Assembly (NCBI GenBank): GCA_910587075.1
Contig: CAJUKE010000001.1
Location: 210,607-274,606 of the forward strand
Direction of reading: 5' to 3'
DNA: 64,000 nt
From: an uncultured Muribaculaceae bacterium
GTDB lineage: Bacteria > Bacteroidota > Bacteroidia > Bacteroidales > Muribaculaceae
Shown: piece by piece, positions 9,601 through 17,090 of the stretch
Position numbering within the stretch: the stretch's first letter is position 1
Layout of the letters: each line of letters starts with the position of its first letter
Translations under genes and position numbers: made by a program
Notes under the pieces: generated by a model
Seen by the model: only the letters and a program-made list of their open reading frames with translations
Database searches by the model: none
Told to the model about the DNA's origin: nothing

Positions 9601-9848
9601 AGGACGGCGACTACTTCCGAATCACCAACATAACTCTCGGCTACGACTTCAAACATCTGTTCCCCAGACTACCGCTCAGCAAGCTCCGCGTTTACGGGGC
9701 CGTCCAGAATCCGTTCACTTTCACAAAGTATTCCGGCATGGATCCCGAAATCGGCTACGGTGGCGGCGACAGCTGGGCGTCAGGCATCGACCTGGGCTAT
9801 TACCCCGGCTCGCGAAGCTATATGATCGGACTCAACATCGAATACTAA
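6672..9848 (+). CDS. susC: SusC-like TonB-dependent outer membrane glycan transporter
   Basis: A protein of 1058 residues, the usual size for SusC. It imports oligosaccharides across the outer membrane using TonB energy. In order: signal peptide (to about 37, ending SAAA); a carboxypeptidase-regulatory-like beta-sandwich (about 40-118, IIVRGTVSGDGEPLPGATV); a TonB-box-like stretch (DEVIAIGYGVQQKK); the plug domain (about 130-240) with the conserved IRGLGTIHNSSPLVVIDGV and GARAANGVILVTTKKG segments; and a beta-barrel ending in an aromatic residue (LNIEY). It is the first gene of the six-gene PUL operon, followed by susD after 37 bp. The energising TonB/ExbB/ExbD set could be the one at 46.3-49.6 kb. 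The substrate is inferred from the neighbouring GH3 and GH16 genes. Confidence 0.96.
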   Translation: MNPKSRPASKGALSDWARRLLAAAILAPAISFSAAAADIIVRGTVSGDGEPLPGATVAESGNPGNGTTTDADGRFSLKLSDKSRLSASFIGYKTSTVKVAGRNVIDFTLETDDNVLDEVIAIGYGVQQKKLVTGATLQVKGDEIAKQNTMSAYGALQSQAPGVNIVKNTGKAGDGFKVNIRGLGTIHNSSPLVVIDGVSGGDLNLLDPNDIESIDVLKDAASAAIYGARAANGVILVTTKKGGKERVNAHFNMYLGWQEIPKTVTPLNARQYVMLMKEAGLTDADFAANVPMWDKIQSGEFNGTNWLDEIQKKDGFKQGYNFGLDGGGERSTYSLGISYSSETPTIGVKADDVKQRYERYTMRFNSEHIVVKRPDRDLLKFGQTLTMAHINSKGMTQGTGNMYWNDVRNALCASPLFPVWEIPGEKYAWPVLLDTDETNPLAEMYYLRSFSQSKNYNARGNLYLVLEPIKGLTFKSAFGFAYNGWNSREYVPEYQINEKTYSKTDRVGQGSGNGLQWSWDNTLSYDFTVKGHHLNVLVGNSVEKWGLGQDLNGSNRDSEFDSFDYAWLSNVKSIASGSTTLSGAPWSRGQLVSWFGRVNYDYDRRYMASVTMRADGSSNFARGHRWGYFPSFSAGWNIAAEKFMEGQSHWLDMLKIRASWGENGNCNIPTFRYLSTIAFGNATNAAWYYFGDDKAHPTIGAYPDIMSNPDLKWETSRQTDIGLDARFLNNRLGFTFDWYEKKTLDWLVQPTALGIWGTGAPWVNGGDIKNTGVEVAVSWNDRIGDFTYSVSANLAHNRNEVIRIANGNGLIEGTAAVLAQNTTAFYRAEEGHPLGYFYGYKTAGIFQNQEQIDNYISPATGLPIMPTAKPGDVIFVDRDGDGTITPEDRTSIGNPYPDLTFGLNIMLGWKGLDLSLTGYGVAGNQIARSYRSGTDKPYDNYTTEMLGRWHGEGTSNRLPAVGGSAINWQYVSDLYIEDGDYFRITNITLGYDFKHLFPRLPLSKLRVYGAVQNPFTFTKYSGMDPEIGYGGGDSWASGIDLGYYPGSRSYMIGLNIEY

Positions 9849-9885
9849 CCCGCTTTCCATACCAAAGCGCAACACAACTGTCACA

Positions 9886-11559
9886 ATGAAAAAACTCTTT
9901 TCAATACTCACGGTACTCTTCTGTATGGTAGCGGTCAGTGGCTGCGAGGACTTTCTCGACACTGAGAACCTCACCAAGAAAGATACCTCAAACTACCCGG
10001 GCAACCCCGACGATATGGACCAGCTCCTGGTAGGCGTCTACTCCATGGTAGGCCGTTGCGAACCACTCGGCTTTTCGTACTTCGTTTCAGAGCTGATGAG
10101 CGACAACTGCTTCGGCGGAGGCGATAACGCCGACAAATCGTGCAAGGCTATGGACCAGTTCAAGAAATCGAGCGAGGATATGTTCCGCTGGTGCTGGCGT
10201 GCCAGATATATGGGCATCTACCGCGCCAACTTCCTCCTGAGCAAGATCGACGACATCGACTGGGACTCGGATGAACACCGCGACGCCGTGGAAGGTGAAA
10301 CCCGCATGATGCGCGCCTTCTTCTATTTCGACCTCTCCCGTATGTTCGGCGAGGTGCCCCTTGTGACCACCCCCGAGGCGGTAAACATCCCCAAGAATCC
10401 CGCGGCCGAGACCTACGCGTTCATCGCCTCCGACCTCGTGGCCGCTATCGAAAAAATGCCCGCCGTCAAAGCCTCCGATATGTCGCGCGACGACAACGGC
10501 CGTATGACCCGCTGGGCCGCCGAGGCGCTCCTTGCCCGCGTATGGCTGTTCTACACCGGGTATTACCGTGCGAACTCACTCCCCACTGCCGACGGCGGCG
10601 AGGTTACCAAGGCGATGGTCCAGGCGTACATTGCCGACTGCATAGAAAACAGCGGCCACGACCTGCTCTCCGATTTCCGCAACCTATGGCCCTACAGCCA
10701 TGTGCAGGATTACAAGTACACCTCCGAGAACGGGTTATCCTGGGCTGGCGACGGCAATATCGAGGAAGTGATGGCTATCAAATACTCCACAATCGGCACT
10801 TGGGACGTTATCCAGCAGAAGTGTAACCAGGTTTGCCTCTATTACGGGGTACGCGGGCAGAGCAACTACGTCTACACCTTCCCCTTCGGACAGGGTTGGG
10901 GCTTCGGGCCGGTCAACCCCAAACTGTGGGAGGACTGGGATGACGCCGACCCTCGCAAGAAAGGTTCCGTAATCGACTGCAACGACCGCTCAGAGATGCG
11001 TCTCTACCTCAAAGGAGGCGGCAACGCTTCGGAAGAGACCTATTACATCAACAAGAAGCATTGCCCAGTCAACGTTTACGCCGACGACACCAAGCAGAGC
11101 GTTGTAAACTACAGCGTGCCCCTGTACAGCATGACCGAAACCAATTTCCAGCTCAACAACACCCAGGACATCATATTGATCCGCTTCGCCGACGTGCTGC
11201 TGATGGGTGCCGAGCTCGAATGCCCCGAGGCGCAGGCATACTTCGACCGGGTGCGCTCCCGAGTAAATCTGCCGAGCATACCCGCCACACTCGACAACAT
11301 CAAGGCTGAGCGACGCTTCGAACTGGCATTCGAGGGTGAACGTTACTACGACCTGCTCCGCTGGCACGATGAGCGGCTCATCACCGAAAACCAGACCGAC
11401 ATCCAGATTTACGACCGCAAGGTACCGCGCAAAAAAAGCGTTACCTTCCGCCCGGAAACCGGGGGCTTCCTCCCCATACCGCTCACCGAGATACAGCTCT
11501 CCGAGGGGGTTCTCACCCAGAATCCCGGATGGGAAGGGAGCGACTGCTACCTCGAATGA
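9886..11559 (+). CDS. susD: SusD-like surface glycan-binding lipoprotein
   Basis: A protein of 557 residues that caps SusC and hands over bound oligosaccharides. It has a lipoprotein signal with lipobox VSGC (acylated C20), followed by acidic residues (CEDFLD) as in surface-exported Bacteroidota lipoproteins. SusD family features include the early ENLTKKD segment, the YRANFLL helix, the EGETRMMRAFFYFDL repeat-like helix, RWAAEALLARVWLFYTGYY, and the C-terminal AERRFELAFEGERYYDLLRW signature. It is 37 bp downstream of susC and 46 bp upstream of an FAD oxidoreductase gene, within one operon. Confidence 0.95.
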   Translation: MKKLFSILTVLFCMVAVSGCEDFLDTENLTKKDTSNYPGNPDDMDQLLVGVYSMVGRCEPLGFSYFVSELMSDNCFGGGDNADKSCKAMDQFKKSSEDMFRWCWRARYMGIYRANFLLSKIDDIDWDSDEHRDAVEGETRMMRAFFYFDLSRMFGEVPLVTTPEAVNIPKNPAAETYAFIASDLVAAIEKMPAVKASDMSRDDNGRMTRWAAEALLARVWLFYTGYYRANSLPTADGGEVTKAMVQAYIADCIENSGHDLLSDFRNLWPYSHVQDYKYTSENGLSWAGDGNIEEVMAIKYSTIGTWDVIQQKCNQVCLYYGVRGQSNYVYTFPFGQGWGFGPVNPKLWEDWDDADPRKKGSVIDCNDRSEMRLYLKGGGNASEETYYINKKHCPVNVYADDTKQSVVNYSVPLYSMTETNFQLNNTQDIILIRFADVLLMGAELECPEAQAYFDRVRSRVNLPSIPATLDNIKAERRFELAFEGERYYDLLRWHDERLITENQTDIQIYDRKVPRKKSVTFRPETGGFLPIPLTEIQLSEGVLTQNPGWEGSDCYLE

Positions 11560-11605
11560 AGCGGCAGAGATAATCAAACTGATAGTTAGATAGTTTAAGA
11601 TAGGT

Positions 11606-13009
11606 ATGTCAACATTCAGCCGTAGAGGCTTTTTGAAGACCGCGGCACTCCTTGCCACCGCCGCCGCCATTCCGCAAGGTCTGGCGGCGCGGGGCGGGAA
11701 CCCGCGTGAAAAGGTATCCGGCAGCGAAAACCGCCCAGTGAAAGTCAACGACCGCTACGAGGTTATCGTTGCCGGAGGTGGCCCGGCCGGATGCGCCGCC
11801 GCCATCGCCGCCGCGTCGGAAGGGCGTTCCACCCTGCTCATCGAAGCCGCGGGAAATCTCGGCGGCCTCGGCACATCGGGCATGGTGCCCGCGTGGTGCC
11901 CTTTTACCGACGGAGAGAAAATCATTTACCGCGGTATAGCGGAGAAGGTGTTCCGGCAGGCGAAAGTCGGCGTGCCCCACGAACCTGCCGACAAGTTTGA
12001 CTGGGTCACTATCAATCCCGAATATCTCATCGGCGTTTACGACCGTATGGTCGAGGAGTCGGGAGCCGACGTACTGTTTTTCACCCGCGTCGCGGCTGTT
12101 GAAATGGGAGCCGACGACACCGTCGACGCTATCGTGGTTGCCAATAAGGATGGACTTACCGCCTACCGTGCCAAGCTGTTTATCGACGCCACAGGCGACG
12201 GCGACATAGCCGCCTGGGCCGGAGCCGAATATCTTAAGGGCGACTCCGACGGCGTGCTGCAAAAAAGCACGCTGTGCTTCTCAGTGGCCAACGTCAACAC
12301 GGAGGCATACCTCGGCGGCCCGGAACTCCACACCGGCCATAATCCCGACAGCGCTTCGGCCCGGGCATACAGCTCAGGGCGCTTCCCGCTGCTCGACACC
12401 CATTGCTGCCACAACCTCGTGGGTCCCGGCGTAGTGCAGTTCAACGCCAACCACATCGACATAAAGGACACAACCGACCCCGCCCAGCTGTCGGAAGCCA
12501 TGCGACTCGGACGCCGCACGGCCGAGCAGCATCTCGAAATGTTGCGCGAATTCCGCCCCGACGCGTTCAAGAACGCGTTCATCGTAAAGACGGCAATCAT
12601 CCCCGGCATCCGCGACAGCCGGAGAATCGTAGGCGACTACCTCTTCACAGGCGACGACTGGCGTGCCCGCAAGAGTTTCGACGACGAAATCGGGCGCAAC
12701 TGCTACTTCATCGACATCCACAAGACCGGCGTGCCACACGTACATTACGGCCGGGGCGAAAGCCACGGCATCCCCTACAGATGCCTTACTCCCAAGGGGC
12801 TGCGTAATGTGTTGACCGCGGGCAGGTGCGTTTCGACCGACGACGAGGCCTACGGCTCGCTGCGCGTGATGCCCCCCTGCCTCGTGACAGGCGAGGCGGC
12901 AGGCGTTGCCGCCGCCTTGGCCACCGCCTCAGCCACCCCCGACGTGCATTCGGTCGACACCAACGACCTCCGCCGAATCCTGAAGTCAAGAGGCCAGTAT
13001 TTCCTGTAA
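11606..13009 (+). CDS. FAD-dependent oxidoreductase (FAD_oxidored family) with Tat-like signal
   Basis: A protein of 467 residues. The N-terminus has a twin-arginine type signal (FSRRGFLKTAA, R6-R7), which suggests export of a folded flavoprotein to the periplasm. A Rossmann FAD-binding motif follows (VIVAGGGPAGCAAA, G57-G62), then IEAAGNLGGLGTSGMVPAW and the second FAD contact FIDATGDGDIAAWAGAEY. The C-terminus has SRRIVGDYLFTGDD and the RNVLTAGRCVSTDDEAYGS / RVMPPCLVTGEAAGVAAA segments typical of the PF12831-type family. Related proteins are often found in Bacteroidota PULs and are frequently labelled xanthan lyase in databases without good evidence. The substrate is unknown; oxidation of a sugar or glycoside hydroxyl is an inference. 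It is 46 bp after susD and 19 bp before the GH3 gene. Confidence 0.85.
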   Translation: MSTFSRRGFLKTAALLATAAAIPQGLAARGGNPREKVSGSENRPVKVNDRYEVIVAGGGPAGCAAAIAAASEGRSTLLIEAAGNLGGLGTSGMVPAWCPFTDGEKIIYRGIAEKVFRQAKVGVPHEPADKFDWVTINPEYLIGVYDRMVEESGADVLFFTRVAAVEMGADDTVDAIVVANKDGLTAYRAKLFIDATGDGDIAAWAGAEYLKGDSDGVLQKSTLCFSVANVNTEAYLGGPELHTGHNPDSASARAYSSGRFPLLDTHCCHNLVGPGVVQFNANHIDIKDTTDPAQLSEAMRLGRRTAEQHLEMLREFRPDAFKNAFIVKTAIIPGIRDSRRIVGDYLFTGDDWRARKSFDDEIGRNCYFIDIHKTGVPHVHYGRGESHGIPYRCLTPKGLRNVLTAGRCVSTDDEAYGSLRVMPPCLVTGEAAGVAAALATASATPDVHSVDTNDLRRILKSRGQYFL

Positions 13010-13028
13010 TCACCACTTAACCGACCCC

Positions 13029-15257
13029 ATGACTCTTTTTACAAAAAAGATATTATTTCCCATAGCCATATTGGCGGCTAATTTGGCCGCCGGCGCTACC
13101 GACTTGCCTCCGTATCTCGACGACTCTATCCCTGCCGAGCAACGCGTCGAGGACGCGCTGGGCCGTATGACTCTTGACGAAAAGATAGCCCTTATACACG
13201 CCCAATCAAAATTCAGCACCCCTGGGTGCCCCCGGCTCGGCATACCCGAGCTATGGATGAGCGACGGCCCCCACGGCGTCAGGGTTGAGTTTGACTGGGA
13301 CGAATGGAAATGGGCCGGATGGACCAACGACTCGTGCACGGCAATGCCCGCGCTCACCTGCCTCGCAGCCACATTCAATCCGGCGCTCGCCGAGCGTTAC
13401 GGCAACGTTGTCGGCGAGGAGGCCCGTTTCCGCAAGAAAGACATTATACTCGGCCCCGGGGTGAACATATACCGCACCCCCTTGAGCGGCCGTAATTTCG
13501 AGTATATGGGCGAGGATCCGCTGCTCGCCTCCCGCATGGTAGTGCCCTACATCCGCGGGGTGCAGCGCAACGGTGTAAGCGCTTGCCTGAAACACTTCGC
13601 CCTCAACAATCAGGAACACAACCGCGACGCGGTAAACGTGGCCGTAGGCGAGCGGGCCCTCAACGAAATCTATCTCCCGGCGTTCCGCGCGGGAGTGGTC
13701 GACGGAGGGGTCTGGACAGTGATGGGCTCTTACAACAAATACAAAGGGACCCATTGCACCCACAACGACACCCTTGTCAACCAGATACTCAAGCGTCAGT
13801 GGGGCTTCGACGGTGCCTTCATCACCGACTGGGGCTCGGCTCACGACACCCGCGAGGCCGCACTCAACGGGCTCGACATCGAAATGGGTTCTTGGACCAA
13901 CGGACTCACCTGGGGCAAGAGCAACGCCTACGACGACTATTATATGGCCGAACCGCTCAAAGCGCTCGTCAAAGCGGGCGAAATTGACGAGAAACTTGTC
14001 GATGATAAAGTGCGACGCGTTCTGCGACTCTGCCTGCGCACCAATATGGACCGGACTCGTCCCTGGGGTTCGATGCACACCCTGGAACACCTCGCGACAG
14101 CCCGCGAAGTAGCCCGCGAAGGTATCGTTCTCCTAAAAAACAACCACGGCACCCTTCCCCTGCGCTCACCCCGCCGGATAGCAGTCATCGGCGAAAACGC
14201 CGTAAGATCGCTCTCATTAGGTGGTGGAAGCTCGGAGTTGAAACCGCGTGTCGAAATCTCTCCGCTCGAAGGCCTGCGCCAAAGATTCGGAACTGAAAAC
14301 ATCGACTTCTCGCTCGGATACGCATCGGGCGCTCCCGACTATTCGCGCGAACTCCCCTCGCCTTACGACGCCGACTCACTGCGCCGGGCAGCGATTGAAA
14401 CCGCCCGGCGGGCCGACGCAGTAATCTTCATCGGGGGACTCAACAAAAACTACCGTCAGGACTGCGAGGGTGACGACCGCCTCACCTACGACCTCCCCTT
14501 CGGCCAGAACGAACTCATCGAGGCAATCGCGGAAGCCAATCCGCGGACAACCGTGGTAATCGTCAGCGGCAACGCCGTGGCGATGCCCTGGGAAGGCAAA
14601 GTTCCAGCGATAGTGCAAAGCTGGTACCTTGGCAGCATGGGGGGCGCCGCGCTGGCCGACATAGTTTCAGGCGACGCTAACCCCAGCGGCAAACTCCCCT
14701 TCTCCATACCCGTGAAACTCAGCGACTGCGCGGCCCATTCCTTCGGCCAGCGCGGCTATCCTGGCATCGACGGCGAGGTCAGCTACGACGAAGGATTACT
14801 TGTCGGTTACCGCTGGCACGACACCCGGCGCGTCCCGGCGAGATACCCATTCGGCCACGGATTAAGCTACACCACTTTTAAATACTCCGACCTTGCCACC
14901 GATCGCGGGGAATATCTGCCGACCGATACAGTGACAGTAACCATGCGGTTGGAAAACAACGGGAAAGTGGCGGGGGCTGAGTGTGTGCAGTTCTACGCTT
15001 CCCAGAAATCACCTCGGCTTGAGCGTCCGGCCAAAGAGCTGAAAGCTTTTGCCAAGACGATGGTGCTTCCAGGTGCCGATACCACAGTCACGGTCCGAAT
15101 TCCGGTTGCATCGCTCGCCTACTACGACGATTCGCTCCACCGCTGGGTTGTCGACCGCGACGAGTTCACCATTCTTGCCGGCTCGTCGAGCACCGACATC
15201 CGTGCGAAAGTATCATTCCGCACTACCGATACCGAATCATTAGCCAATGCGCGTTAA
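13029..15257 (+). CDS. Glycoside hydrolase family 3 beta-glucosidase
   Basis: A protein of 742 residues with a signal peptide (to about 23), so probably periplasmic. GH3 enzymes release glucose or other sugars from the non-reducing end of beta-glycosides. Domains: TIM-barrel (about 30-330) with the LKHFALNNQEHNRDAV motif and nucleophile D267 in FITDWGSAH; an alpha/beta sandwich (about 360-590) with GGGSSELKPR, which supplies the acid/base region; and a C-terminal fibronectin-III-like domain (about 640-730) preceded by PFGHGLSYTTFKYS. It lies in the PUL operon, 19 bp after an FAD oxidoreductase gene and 12 bp before the SGNH-like gene. It would finish oligosaccharides produced by the GH16 enzyme. 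Confidence 0.94.
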   Translation: MTLFTKKILFPIAILAANLAAGATDLPPYLDDSIPAEQRVEDALGRMTLDEKIALIHAQSKFSTPGCPRLGIPELWMSDGPHGVRVEFDWDEWKWAGWTNDSCTAMPALTCLAATFNPALAERYGNVVGEEARFRKKDIILGPGVNIYRTPLSGRNFEYMGEDPLLASRMVVPYIRGVQRNGVSACLKHFALNNQEHNRDAVNVAVGERALNEIYLPAFRAGVVDGGVWTVMGSYNKYKGTHCTHNDTLVNQILKRQWGFDGAFITDWGSAHDTREAALNGLDIEMGSWTNGLTWGKSNAYDDYYMAEPLKALVKAGEIDEKLVDDKVRRVLRLCLRTNMDRTRPWGSMHTLEHLATAREVAREGIVLLKNNHGTLPLRSPRRIAVIGENAVRSLSLGGGSSELKPRVEISPLEGLRQRFGTENIDFSLGYASGAPDYSRELPSPYDADSLRRAAIETARRADAVIFIGGLNKNYRQDCEGDDRLTYDLPFGQNELIEAIAEANPRTTVVIVSGNAVAMPWEGKVPAIVQSWYLGSMGGAALADIVSGDANPSGKLPFSIPVKLSDCAAHSFGQRGYPGIDGEVSYDEGLLVGYRWHDTRRVPARYPFGHGLSYTTFKYSDLATDRGEYLPTDTVTVTMRLENNGKVAGAECVQFYASQKSPRLERPAKELKAFAKTMVLPGADTTVTVRIPVASLAYYDDSLHRWVVDRDEFTILAGSSSTDIRAKVSFRTTDTESLANAR

Positions 15258-15269
15258 CTTAACAAATCC

Positions 15270-17051
15270 ATGAAGATGAATACACTTGCTAAATACATTC
15301 TCGGAGTAGCCGCGGCATGCGCCCCTATAGCCACCATCGGCGCCGAACAGCCCGGCGATGAAAAACTCACATTCCTGCTCACAGGCGCGTCGTTCGCCGT
15401 GCCTGAAAACGGATGGTTTGAAATAGGATGCGAAGATCTCGGAGCCGACGCTATCAACAAGGCAGTCAGCGGCGAGGCCATATACCACACTGCTCGCCGC
15501 ATGAACCTCGGTACCTTCTACACACTTGAGGAGCTCGACAAGACCGACGTTTTCGTAATAGGTCACGTCCACAACCAGAACGTTGCCAACGAGCAGTGGC
15601 TCAAGGATAAATGGGAAGACTACACCAGCATAGCCTCGACCACCGACTACTCCGTGGCATACGACTATGTTATCAAGCGCTATATAGCCGATTGCGAGGC
15701 CCTGAAGGATAATCCCGAATCGAAGTATTACGGCACCGAACACGGAAAACCTGCCAGAATAATGCTCTGCACCCACTGGCACGATTCGCGCACGACTTAC
15801 AATCCGGCGATACGCAAACTTGCCGAAAAATGGAACCTCCCGCTCGTGAAATTCGACGATAACATCGGATTCTCGCGCCTTGACGCCGAATCGCCCGCCG
15901 ACCAGCCCAGCCTCGGCTTCGCCCATGACACGGAAACCATCGGCGGCGTGAAGTACGGCTGGCACCCTCTGCGCGGCAGCAACAGCTACATCCAACGGCG
16001 CATGGCGCAAATCTTCGTGGAGGAGGCGTGCGACTATCTCGGCCTTGACGTCCCTTTTGACTATGCCCTTGCCCCGGCTTCGCCCCTGGTGGTCAAGGGC
16101 GAAACAGCGAGAATGATGGCCACCTTCAAAGCCGGTCATTATCCATTCACACTCAACGGCGGGGAGGTTACCAACTGCCCCTATTTCTGGGAAGTGGCCG
16201 ACGCTCAGTCCGATGTGACATTCCTCGCTGAGAGCGTAACCGACGCACGGGGCACACAAGCACTCAGCGGAGCGTCGAAAGCTACTATTCACATAGCCGA
16301 CAAGGTCATAGGCCCCACATACGACAGTTTCGTGCACCAGGCCGAACAAAGCAAGGGACATGCCGACGCGCAGACCCTCGACCTGAAGAATGGCGACGGC
16401 TGGACGCGCCGTATCTACATCACATTCCCCCTCGACGAAGTACCCGACGACGCGGCCCGCATAGGAGTACGCCTATATTTCGAAAGCGTGGTGCCCGGGA
16501 AACTCAACAACGAGAACCGTCCGCTCGACGGCATTGAGACACTCGAACTCGGCGGCAACACCTCCACCTACACAGCCAACCTTACCTGGGACAACCACCA
16601 CAGCCATGTTTTCGAACCGGTGGCCACCACGCTGCTCACTCAGAATATGCTCGAATCGTATGTAGGCTGGGATGTTACCGACTTCGTGAAAGCCAAAATC
16701 AACGAAGGAGCCATATATGTGACATTTCGGGTGTCAACCCCGTATCAATGGCGCGCGTTAAGCCGCTTTACCGCGTCAGAATCAACGACGAATCCGGGCA
16801 AAGGGCCGCAGATGCTGGTGGCCATGCCGCGCGGAACCACCTCGGTCAACGAGCCGGGGAACGACGACAACGGAGTCACCATCCGTGGAAACCGGCTCCA
16901 TAATCCATCTTGCGAAAAAGTAGAAATCCGAACCATCGACGGCCTCTCGGCCCTGAGAACCGACGAGGCCACCGCTGATTTATCATCGCTTTCGCCGGGA
17001 ATCTACATCGCCACCGGCAAAGGTAGCGCTCTAAAATTCGTCAAGAATTAA
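15270..17051 (+). CDS. Secreted SGNH-like/DNRLRE-like modular protein with T9SS sorting domain
   Basis: A protein of 593 residues with a signal peptide (to about 25). The N-terminal part (about 28-260) has an SGNH-hydrolase-like outline: LLTGASFAVPENGW (block I serine), INKAVSGEAIYHTA (block II), VFVIGHVHNQNV (block III), and LCTHWHDSRTTYNPAI near the expected catalytic histidine block. This looks like the Bacteroidota DUF5040 type, an assignment from memory. The middle part (about 340-530) looks like a DNRLRE/CBM96-like beta domain (TYDSFVHQAEQ, RRIYITFPLDEVP, VGWDVTDFVKAKI). The end (SLSPGIYIATGKGSALKFVK) is a T9SS type A-like sorting domain. Within the PUL it could remove ester groups from the glycan, which is an inference. 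Confidence 0.7.
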   Translation: MKMNTLAKYILGVAAACAPIATIGAEQPGDEKLTFLLTGASFAVPENGWFEIGCEDLGADAINKAVSGEAIYHTARRMNLGTFYTLEELDKTDVFVIGHVHNQNVANEQWLKDKWEDYTSIASTTDYSVAYDYVIKRYIADCEALKDNPESKYYGTEHGKPARIMLCTHWHDSRTTYNPAIRKLAEKWNLPLVKFDDNIGFSRLDAESPADQPSLGFAHDTETIGGVKYGWHPLRGSNSYIQRRMAQIFVEEACDYLGLDVPFDYALAPASPLVVKGETARMMATFKAGHYPFTLNGGEVTNCPYFWEVADAQSDVTFLAESVTDARGTQALSGASKATIHIADKVIGPTYDSFVHQAEQSKGHADAQTLDLKNGDGWTRRIYITFPLDEVPDDAARIGVRLYFESVVPGKLNNENRPLDGIETLELGGNTSTYTANLTWDNHHSHVFEPVATTLLTQNMLESYVGWDVTDFVKAKINEGAIYVTFRVSTPYQWRALSRFTASESTTNPGKGPQMLVAMPRGTTSVNEPGNDDNGVTIRGNRLHNPSCEKVEIRTIDGLSALRTDEATADLSSLSPGIYIATGKGSALKFVKN

Positions 17052-17090
17052 GTACTCCATAAGTCATCAGCTCCACATAATCAACCTCAT

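Noticed and set aside
15240..16361. 373-codon frame antisense to the SGNH-like gene
   Set aside because: No family resemblance; explained by codon structure of the forward gene.
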